Source of the DNA: JBBQVO01 sp038211505
GTDB lineage: Bacteria > Chloroflexota > Dehalococcoidia > DSTF01 > JACRBR01
Assembly: GCA_038211505.1 (NCBI GenBank)
Contig: JBBQVO010000196.1
Coordinates: 1 to 5,801 of the forward strand
Direction: 5' to 3'
DNA: 5,801 bases
This document shows, piece after piece, positions 1 through 4,379 of this stretch. A program made the translations under genes and the position numbers. The stretch's first letter is position 1; each line of letters begins with the position of its first letter. The notes under the pieces are model-generated. The model did no database searches, was not told the origin of the DNA, and saw only the letters and a list, made by a program, of their open reading frames with translations.

Positions 1-1461
1 TTCGGGCGCGACGTGGCCGGCCATCAAGCCGCGCGTCGCTCCGGAGAAGCGGCCGTCGGTCAGAAGCGCCACCTCTTTGCCGAGGCCCGCGCCCATGATG
101 GCCGAGGTCGGCGTCAGCATCTCGGGCATGCCGGGCCCGCCCTTCGGGCCTTCGTATCGGATGACGACAATGTCGCCCGCCTTGATCTGATGGTTGACGA
201 CGGCGCCCATCGCATCTTCTTCGCGATCGTAGACGCGCGCCGGGCCGCGCTGCTCGAGTCGCTCGTGACCGGCGACTTTCACGACACAGCCTTCCGGCGC
301 GAGATTGCCTTTGAGGATCACGAGACCGCCCGTGGCCTTCAGCGGCTTCTCGATCGTGACGACGACGTCCTGACCGGCCGTCTCGACGGCGAGCGCCGCC
401 TCGTCCCCGATCGTGTGGCCGCCGGGCGTCGCCTGATTGGCGTCGAGATATCCGCCCTCGACGAGCCGCTTCGCGACGAGCTGCATGCCACCGGCCTTAT
501 CGAGATCGGCGGCGACGTAGCGGCCCCCCGGCTTGAGATCGGCGATCAACGGCGTGCGATCGCTGATCGTGTCGAAGTCGTCGATCGTCAGCGGCACGTT
601 CGCCTCGCGCGCCAGCGCCAGCAGATGCAGCACGGCGTTCGTCGAACCGCCGGTGGCGGCGACGCCGGCGATCGCGTTCTCGATCGCCTGGCGCGTGTGG
701 ATGTCTAGCGGCCGCTGGTTGCGTCGCAGCTCATCCATGACGAGCTCGCCGGCGCGCACACCGACGTCGTCCTTGCGGGGATCGACCGCCGGCACACCGG
801 CGCTGCCCATCGGCGAGAGGCCGATGAACTCCATCGCCAGCGCCATCGTGTTAGCGGTGAACTGACCGCCGCACGCGCCCGGACCGGGGCAGGCGACGTG
901 TTCGAGCTGATCCAATTCTTCATCGGAGATTGCGCCGTTGGCGTGCTGGCCGACGGCCTCGAAGACATCCTGAATATTGACATCGCGGCCCTTGTACGTG
1001 CCGGGCAGAATTGTGCCTCCGTAGACGATGATGCCGGGGATGTTGAGGCGCGCCAGCGCCAACGAGGCCGCCGGGATCGTCTTATCGCAGCCGACTAGGC
1101 AGACGAGCGCATCGAACATGTAGCCGCGCGTGCAGAGCTCGATCGAATCAGCGATCAGCTCGCGCGAGACGAGCGACGTCTTCATGCCTTCGGTGCCCAT
1201 GGTGATGCCGTCGCTGATCGCGATCGTGTTGAACTCCATCGGCGTGCCGCCGGCGTTGCGGACGCCCTTGGCGACGGCGGTCGCGAGCAGCCGCAGGTTG
1301 AAGTTGCACGGCATCGTGCCGATCCACGTGTTGGCGATACCGATGATCGGCTTGGCGAGGTCTTCCTTTGTGAACCCGATGCTGTAGTAGTAGCTGCGCG
1401 CGGCCGCGCGCGTCGGGCCATCAGTGATCGTGCGAGAGTTGTGCTTGGGATCGAACGCCAT
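1..1461 (-). CDS. ilvD: Dihydroxy-acid dehydratase, [2Fe-2S] type (C-terminus off the left edge)
   Basis: IlvD dehydrates 2,3-dihydroxy-isovalerate and 2,3-dihydroxy-3-methylvalerate to the 2-keto acids that lead to valine, isoleucine, leucine and pantothenate; it is cytosolic. My minus-strand translation gives 487 open codons from ATG at 1461 to the left edge. Visible motifs are the three cluster cysteines C52 (PCN), C125 (GCDK) and C197 (GACGG followed by TANTM), the metal-site residues D84 (ISDG) and D126, K127 (usually the carbamylated Lys), and S473 in GRFSGATRG, the presumed catalytic base. GACGG/TANTM is the pattern of the [2Fe-2S] plant/Mycobacterium/Caulobacter class, whereas E. coli-type [4Fe-4S] enzymes have a GSCSG-like sequence. 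Family members are about 555-570 residues, so roughly 70-80 C-terminal residues lie outside. The start is supported by GGAGG just upstream and by the usual N-terminus (SRTITDGPTRAAARS). No internal stop or frameshift was seen. It is transcribed divergently from the lipoprotein gene. Confidence 0.97.
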   Translation of the reverse strand, partial: MAFDPKHNSRTITDGPTRAAARSYYYSIGFTKEDLAKPIIGIANTWIGTMPCNFNLRLLATAVAKGVRNAGGTPMEFNTIAISDGITMGTEGMKTSLVSRELIADSIELCTRGYMFDALVCLVGCDKTIPAASLALARLNIPGIIVYGGTILPGTYKGRDVNIQDVFEAVGQHANGAISDEELDQLEHVACPGPGACGGQFTANTMALAMEFIGLSPMGSAGVPAVDPRKDDVGVRAGELVMDELRRNQRPLDIHTRQAIENAIAGVAATGGSTNAVLHLLALAREANVPLTIDDFDTISDRTPLIADLKPGGRYVAADLDKAGGMQLVAKRLVEGGYLDANQATPGGHTIGDEAALAVETAGQDVVVTIEKPLKATGGLVILKGNLAPEGCVVKVAGHERLEQRGPARVYDREEDAMGAVVNHQIKAGDIVVIRYEGPKGGPGMPEMLTPTSAIMGAGLGKEVALLTDGRFSGATRGLMAGHVAPE

Positions 1462-1465
1462 GATT

Positions 1466-1470
1466 CCTCC
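1466..1470 (-). promoter_or_regulatory. Ribosome binding site of ilvD
   Basis: On the minus strand GGAGG is followed by four bases and then ATG at 1461-1459. The spacing is short but the match to the anti-Shine-Dalgarno core is perfect. It fixes the ilvD start. Confidence 0.75.
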
Positions 1471-1513
1471 GTGACTTTCCAGATTAGCGAGAGACGCGCC
1501 GAGTCGGAAGCGA

Positions 1514-1534
1514 GCGCCCGAACAGGTTGGGCGC
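1514..1534. repeat. Inverted repeat, 6-bp arms, upstream of ilvD
   Basis: GCGCCC (1514-1519) and GGGCGC (1529-1534) are perfect complements around a 9-base spacer that itself contains AAC/GTT. It lies about 53-73 bases upstream of the ilvD start, upstream of the weak -10 candidate. It could be an operator or merely a GC-rich coincidence. Confidence 0.35.
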
Positions 1535-1560
1535 GCTGTGCGATTTGGTTGCCGTCCGAA

Positions 1561-1582
1561 CGCGGCCTTGACCGTGGCCGCG
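1561..1582. repeat. Inverted repeat, 7-bp arms, mid-intergenic
   Basis: CGCGGCC (1561-1567) and GGCCGCG (1576-1582) are perfect complements with an 8-base spacer. The spacer contains TTGACC, the -35 candidate for the lipoprotein gene, so a protein bound to this dyad would cover that element. The function is inferred from position only. Confidence 0.4.
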
Positions 1583-1596
1583 CCGTCGTTGATCGT
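1568..1596 (+). promoter_or_regulatory. Candidate promoter of the lipoprotein-hydrolase pair
   Basis: TTGACC (1568-1573, 5 of 6 to the sigma-70 -35 consensus) is followed after 17 bases by GATCGT (1591-1596, 3 of 6 to the -10). Transcription would begin near 1603, just before the 1605-1621 dyad. The -35 is good and the -10 poor, so this is tentative. Confidence 0.3.
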
Positions 1597-1604
1597 GGGG
1601 ACAC

Positions 1605-1621
1605 ACTGAATGTCGTTCAGT
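1605..1621. repeat. Inverted repeat ACTGAA-N5-TTCAGT before the lipoprotein RBS
   Basis: The 6-bp arms (1605-1610 and 1616-1621) are perfect complements around TGTCG and end four bases before the GGAGG. AT-containing arms are less likely by chance here than GC-only ones. It could be an operator or a 5'-UTR hairpin close to the ribosome site. Confidence 0.45.
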
Positions 1622-1625
1622 TGGC

Positions 1626-1630
1626 GGAGG
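1626..1630 (+). promoter_or_regulatory. Ribosome binding site deciding the GTG start of the lipoprotein
   Basis: GGAGG, then five bases, then GTG at 1636. The frame is open further upstream to 1441, but that stretch overlaps the ilvD start and encodes no signal peptide. This site, together with the hydrophobic N-terminus that follows, fixes the start at 1636. Confidence 0.8.
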
Positions 1631-1635
1631 TACTC

Positions 1636-2544
1636 GTGACGAAATTCGTACTGGCGCTCGCCGCAGTCGCGCTAAGCGTGGCCTCCGCCTCGTGCGGCGG
1701 AGGCGGCGGATCGAAGACCGCCACGCCGACGGCCGGCTCGGCGGCAACCTCGACCGCCGTCCCGAAAACAGCAGCGGCGGCGACGACGCCAGCGAAGACG
1801 GCAGCCGCAGCGACGGCGCCTGCCGCCACGACCACCGCCGGATCCGGTGCGGCTTCGACCGCCCCGCCGGCATCGAACACGGCTCCAGCCGCCGCGAGCA
1901 CGCCGTCAGGCGCCGGCGCGAGCGGCAAGACCTACAACGCGACGCAAGCGCAAGCGCTGGTCGGCGACGCTGCGCTGCTGCCGGCTGATCTGACGAAGCT
2001 TGGCGCCGGCGACTGGAAGATCGGCACGGACACAACCATCGATAACGCGGCTGCGACCGCGGCCGATGCGCGCGGCGCCGCGTCGTTCGAGCGTTGTGGC
2101 CGGCTGCTTGGGCGCACCGTGACCGATACGCCGAATGACATCGTCACCGCGTTCATCCAGGGCGAGTCCGTGACGGCGTTTTCCACCGTCACCGTGTATG
2201 CGACTGAGGCCGGGGCGATCGACTGCGCCGCCGAAGCGGCCGTGCGGTTCCAGGAACCGGGAGAGCTCGCGCGCGCGTTCGGGCCAACCTTCGTCGATCC
2301 GAATGCCGTCGTCGTTGCGCTCGTGGATTATCCGCCGGTCGGCGACAGTTCGTTCGCGGCGACGCTCACGGGCAAGGTGAACGCCGCCGGCACCGTCGTC
2401 GATATCACGATCCTCATCGTCGGCTTCCGCAAGGGCAACGTCTCAGCCGCCGTCGGCTCGGCGCACTCCGCCGGCTCGATCCCGACGTCGGAGGTGACGC
2501 CGTACGTGAATCTGATCCTCCAGCGCATCGCGACGAATCAATAA
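1636..2544 (+). CDS. Putative secreted lipoprotein with Ala/Thr/Pro-rich linker, function unknown
   Basis: I do not recognise a named family. The 302-residue product begins with a signal peptide (K3, hydrophobic 4-16) ending in ASAS-C20, followed by five glycines. The lipobox is imperfect, with Ser rather than Leu/Val/Ile at -3, but Cys plus polyglycine is common in Chloroflexota and actinobacterial lipoproteins. Residues 26-97 form a low-complexity Ala/Thr/Pro/Ser linker with a duplicated KTAAAAT unit. Residues 98-302 look like one globular domain of alternating strands and helices. It has only two cysteines, C154 and C197, which could form a disulfide outside the membrane. The pattern (LLPADL near the start, an FxxCGR segment, a Tyr-Ala-Thr-Glu helix entry, a late FRKGNVSAAV strand) recalls small extracytoplasmic ligand or sensor domains such as PknH_C, but I cannot assign it. 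The alpha/beta hydrolase gene begins one base after its stop, suggesting one transcript. Confidence 0.8.
   Translation: MTKFVLALAAVALSVASASCGGGGGSKTATPTAGSAATSTAVPKTAAAATTPAKTAAAATAPAATTTAGSGAASTAPPASNTAPAAASTPSGAGASGKTYNATQAQALVGDAALLPADLTKLGAGDWKIGTDTTIDNAAATAADARGAASFERCGRLLGRTVTDTPNDIVTAFIQGESVTAFSTVTVYATEAGAIDCAAEAAVRFQEPGELARAFGPTFVDPNAVVVALVDYPPVGDSSFAATLTGKVNAAGTVVDITILIVGFRKGNVSAAVGSAHSAGSIPTSEVTPYVNLILQRIATNQ
1765..1815 (+). repeat. Duplicated KTAAAAT unit in the lipoprotein linker
   Basis: Residues 44-50 (1765-1785) and 54-60 (1795-1815) both read KTAAAAT, separated by TPA. The codons differ at several third positions, so either the duplication is old or the composition has converged. 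It sits in the flexible linker and probably only affects its length. Confidence 0.6.
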
Positions 2545-2545
2545 C

Positions 2546-3205
2546 GTGCCCGACAACGAGCTGCGGATCGACATCCCGGGATCTGCCGTCCGCGCCCTGC
2601 GGCGGACGCCGGCGCGCGCCGCGCGCTGGACGTTCGTCTATGCGCCGGGCGCAGGATCGAACATCGATGATCCGTTCGGCGCGTTCGCCGCGGAGATGTT
2701 GCCCGCGCATCACGTGAGCGTCATCCGCATGCAGTTCCCGTACATGGAGGCGGGCCGTCGTTCCCCCGATCGTCCGCCGGTGCTCGAAGCGACGTGGCGC
2801 GCCGTCATCGAGGCGGCACGCGACCCGAAGACGCGGCTCGTCGTCGGCGGCCGCTCGATGGGCGGACGCATCGCCTCGATGGTCGTCGCCGCCGGCGATG
2901 CGCCGGTCGATGCTCTTGCCCTCTTCGCCTACCCGCTCCATCCGCCCGGAAAGCCGGAGCAGCTGCGCATTGAACATCTCGCGAAGATCCGTGTGCCGGC
3001 GCTGTTCTGCTCCGGCACGAGCGACGCCTTCGGCGCGCCGGACGAACTGCGTGCCGCATCGAAGAAGGTGCGCGGCGCGAAGCTGCACCTCCTCGAAGGC
3101 GCCGATCACGGGTTCGCAGTGCGGAAGTCGTCCGGGCGCACGCGCGACGATGTCTGGCGCGAAGCGCTCGATGCCATGATCGCGTGGATTGCGGCGATCG
3201 GTTAG
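2546..3205 (+). CDS. Alpha/beta hydrolase, KANL3/Tex30-like family
   Basis: This 219-residue protein has the full alpha/beta hydrolase layout. YAPGAG (32-37) is the oxyanion-side loop after the first strand. The nucleophile elbow GGRSMGGR carries S104, the acid is D160 in GTSDAFG, and the base is H188 in GADHGF. The signatures FPYMEAGRR..PDRPP (65-78) and YPLHPPGKPE (129-138) are those of the KANL3/Tex30 (COG3571-like) branch, whose bacterial members are about this length and have no agreed substrate. There is no signal peptide, so it is probably cytosolic; esterase or acyl-hydrolase activity is inferred from the triad only. GTG at 2546 follows the lipoprotein stop by one base with no clear Shine-Dalgarno, pointing to translational coupling. 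No earlier start is plausible and the next in-frame ATG lies past the first strand. Its stop overlaps that of the convergent small membrane protein gene. Confidence 0.9.
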   Translation: MPDNELRIDIPGSAVRALRRTPARAARWTFVYAPGAGSNIDDPFGAFAAEMLPAHHVSVIRMQFPYMEAGRRSPDRPPVLEATWRAVIEAARDPKTRLVVGGRSMGGRIASMVVAAGDAPVDALALFAYPLHPPGKPEQLRIEHLAKIRVPALFCSGTSDAFGAPDELRAASKKVRGAKLHLLEGADHGFAVRKSSGRTRDDVWREALDAMIAWIAAIG

Positions 3206-3414
3206 CTGTGGCGTTCCGCCGCGCGCACGGCGCTCCACAGCGTCAGCCCGAGCATCGCGAGCACGACGAGCGGTAACAGCCACCACGCGGCGATATCGGC
3301 GCGGACGAGCAGCGCCGTGACGCCGAATCCCGCGATGACGCCGACGGCCACGCGCCAGTCATCGCCGACGACGAAGTCGTACCAGAACAACACGAAGCGC
3401 TCGATGAACTTCAT
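3202..3414 (-). CDS. Small two-helix membrane protein of unknown function
   Basis: The 70-residue product starts with an amphipathic aromatic segment (MKFIERFVLFWYDF), then a VVGDDW motif at 15-20, a membrane helix at about 21-38, a short polar turn (RAD), a second helix at about 44-63, and a basic tail. The frame is open upstream to 3558, but that part is an Arg-rich shadow of the neighbouring gene. The ATG at 3414-3412 shares one base with the TGA stop of the upstream COG4280-like gene (TGATG), the usual arrangement for coupled translation, and this is why I chose it. The pairing suggests an accessory subunit or partner of that membrane protein, which is inference. I recognise no named family. 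Its TAA stop (3204-3202) overlaps the hydrolase stop (3203-3205) on the other strand. Confidence 0.82.
   Translation of the reverse strand: MKFIERFVLFWYDFVVGDDWRVAVGVIAGFGVTALLVRADIAAWWLLPLVVLAMLGLTLWSAVRAAERHS
3205..3241. terminator. Possible bidirectional stem-loop at the convergent gene ends
   Basis: GCTGTGG (3205-3211) and CCACAGC (3235-3241) are perfect 7-bp arms. Inside, GCCG (3218-3221) can pair with CGGC (3228-3231) around a 6-base loop. It starts on the hydrolase stop codon and lies within the last codons of the minus-strand gene. No T-run follows on either strand, so it is not a classic intrinsic terminator, and it may be chance in GC-rich coding DNA. Confidence 0.35.
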
Positions 3415-4193
3415 CAGTCGGCCCCCACTGTCGCGGCGTCCGGCTCCGGTGCCGCGGGCACGTCTTCGTGTTCCCGTTGCAGAAGTTTCACGAACGCGAA
3501 CGACATCACGATCACGAACGCCAGCACGCCGAGCAGCGCGCCGTCCTGCCCCGGCCAATCGACGCCGACTCCCTCGCCGCCCCAGAATATGCCAAACGTC
3601 GTCAGCATGACGCCGACAGCGAACTTCATCGAGTTCTCCGGGACGCGGCTCAGCGGCGCATGGATCATCGCGCCGACCCCGGCCACGAGCACGAGCGCCG
3701 CTGCCGCGCCGACGGCCGCGAGAGGGATGCTGCCCTGCGCGCTGCCAAACGTCACGACGATAAATGCCACCTCAAGCCCTTCGAGGAAGACGCCCTTGAA
3801 CGCCAGCGTGAATGAGTACCAGTCGAGCCCTGCGCGTTCGGTGCGCCCAGCGGCGCGCGCCTCCGCGGCCTCGCGCTCGTAGATCGCTTCTTCGTCGTGC
3901 AGCGCCTTGTAGCCGCTCGCGCGCAGGATCGCTTTGCGGAGCCACTGCAGCCCGAAGATCAGCAACAAGCCGCCGATGACAAGGCGCAACGAATCGATCG
4001 GCACGAGCGTGAGCGCCGGGCCGAAGACCAGCACGACCGCCGCAAGCGCAACCGTCGCCGCCGCGACGCCGATCAACGCCGAGCGCCAGCCGCGCGTGAC
4101 GCCGACCGCCAGCACGATCGTCAATGCCTCGACCATCTCGACCGTGCTCGCGAGGAAGGCTGCGAGAACGAGAAAGAGTGCGCTCGTATTCAT
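3414..4193 (-). CDS. COG4280-like multi-pass membrane protein, candidate cation permease
   Basis: The 259-residue integral membrane protein has about seven helices (near 4-32, 36-57, 67-85, 128-150, 155-178, 188-206, 217-238) and a charged loop at 98-124. It resembles the uncharacterised COG4280 group and more distantly FTR1/ILT-type iron permeases and the UPF0016 (Gdt1) cation transporters, which also use acidic pairs in paired helices. Here E19xxE22 in helix 1 and E138xxE141 in helix 4 sit at equivalent places of an apparent internal duplication: 70-85 and 190-205 align with shared G, L, F, G and W at a 120-residue offset. Metal or cation transport is inferred; the substrate is unknown. ATG at 4193 is chosen because helix 1 begins at once; the open frame up to 4322 adds only a non-conserved Arg-rich stretch. 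The Shine-Dalgarno is weak (GAG very close to the ATG). It is coupled to the small membrane protein gene by a 1-base overlap. Confidence 0.85.
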   Translation of the reverse strand: MNTSALFLVLAAFLASTVEMVEALTIVLAVGVTRGWRSALIGVAAATVALAAVVLVFGPALTLVPIDSLRLVIGGLLLIFGLQWLRKAILRASGYKALHDEEAIYEREAAEARAAGRTERAGLDWYSFTLAFKGVFLEGLEVAFIVVTFGSAQGSIPLAAVGAAAALVLVAGVGAMIHAPLSRVPENSMKFAVGVMLTTFGIFWGGEGVGVDWPGQDGALLGVLAFVIVMSFAFVKLLQREHEDVPAAPEPDAATVGAD

Positions 4194-4311
4194 ACGCTCA
4201 GTGTGACGGATCGTGGCGAGTCCCGGCAGGGTCAGTGTCGACGATTGGCGAAGGGCAACGTTTGCCACGCACAACGCGAGGGATCGGCCGCCGCTCGCTC
4301 CGCTGACTCGC

Positions 4312-4334
4312 CGCCGCCGCACCCTCCGGCGGCG
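4312..4334. repeat. GC-rich inverted repeat upstream of aspS
   Basis: CGCCGCC (4312-4318) and GGCGGCG (4328-4334) are perfect 7-bp arms around a 9-base spacer, ten bases before the TACACT candidate. The left arm is part of a short CCG run, so chance pairing is easy. An operator role is only possible. Confidence 0.3.
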
Positions 4335-4369
4335 AATGATCGCTTACACTACGGGCACCGACGATGCGC

Positions 4370-4376
4370 AGGAGGT
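4370..4376 (+). promoter_or_regulatory. Ribosome binding site deciding the GTG start of aspS
   Basis: AGGAGGT is a full-length Shine-Dalgarno match three bases before GTG at 4380. A nearby ATG (4364-4366) is out of frame with the synthetase. The site and the expected AspRS N-terminus agree on 4380. Confidence 0.8.
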
Positions 4377-4379
4377 GGC

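Larger units (their letters stand above)
1462..1635. promoter_or_regulatory. Divergent intergenic region between ilvD and the lipoprotein gene
   Basis: These 174 bp must hold the promoters of both divergent genes. On the ilvD side (minus strand) the best I find is TTCCGA (1509-1504), 17 bases, then TAATCT (1486-1481), each matching only 3 of 6 consensus bases, so this is weak. On the other side see the TTGACC candidate. Three perfect inverted repeats crowd the region (1514-1534, 1561-1582, 1605-1621). I see no T-box core, no run of Ile/Val/Leu codons marking a leader peptide, and no riboswitch I recognise. Confidence 0.5.
4194..4379. promoter_or_regulatory. Divergent intergenic region between the membrane gene pair and aspS
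   Basis: These 186 bp should carry both promoters. For aspS a -10-like TACACT (4345-4350, 4 of 6) lies 29 bases before the start, but no convincing -35 stands 16-18 bases upstream. On the minus side I find no good pair. Small structures present are GGCAA-CGT-TTGCC (4254-4266), a repeated TCAGTGT (near 4199 and 4232) and a GC-rich dyad at 4312-4334. There is no T-box core or other aminoacyl-tRNA-sensing leader that I can see. Confidence 0.4.

Noticed and set aside
13..708. 231-codon plus-strand open frame over ilvD
   Set aside because: It is antisense to a clear IlvD. Its Arg/Asp-rich composition arises from reading the opposite strand of GC-biased codons.
1441..1635. N-terminal extension of the lipoprotein frame to 1441
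   Set aside because: It would overlap the ilvD start and push the signal peptide 65 residues inward. The GGAGG plus GTG at 1636 explains the start.
1462..1635. T-box, BCAA leader-peptide attenuator or riboswitch before ilvD
   Set aside because: There is no T-box core sequence, no run of Ile/Val/Leu codons in a short leader frame, and no terminator with a U-run. The dyads alone do not support it.
1692..1988. Second plus-strand open frame inside the lipoprotein gene
   Set aside because: It is an out-of-frame reading of the Ala/Thr linker codons, Arg/Asp-rich, with no separate ribosome site.
2414..3286. 290-codon minus-strand open frame over the hydrolase
   Set aside because: It covers the alpha/beta hydrolase with its intact catalytic triad and also spans parts of three genes. 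It has no recognisable domain.
4194..4322. N-terminal extension of the COG4280-like frame to 4322
   Set aside because: The extra 43 residues are Arg-rich and non-hydrophobic, precede a normal first membrane helix, and lie in the divergent promoter region.
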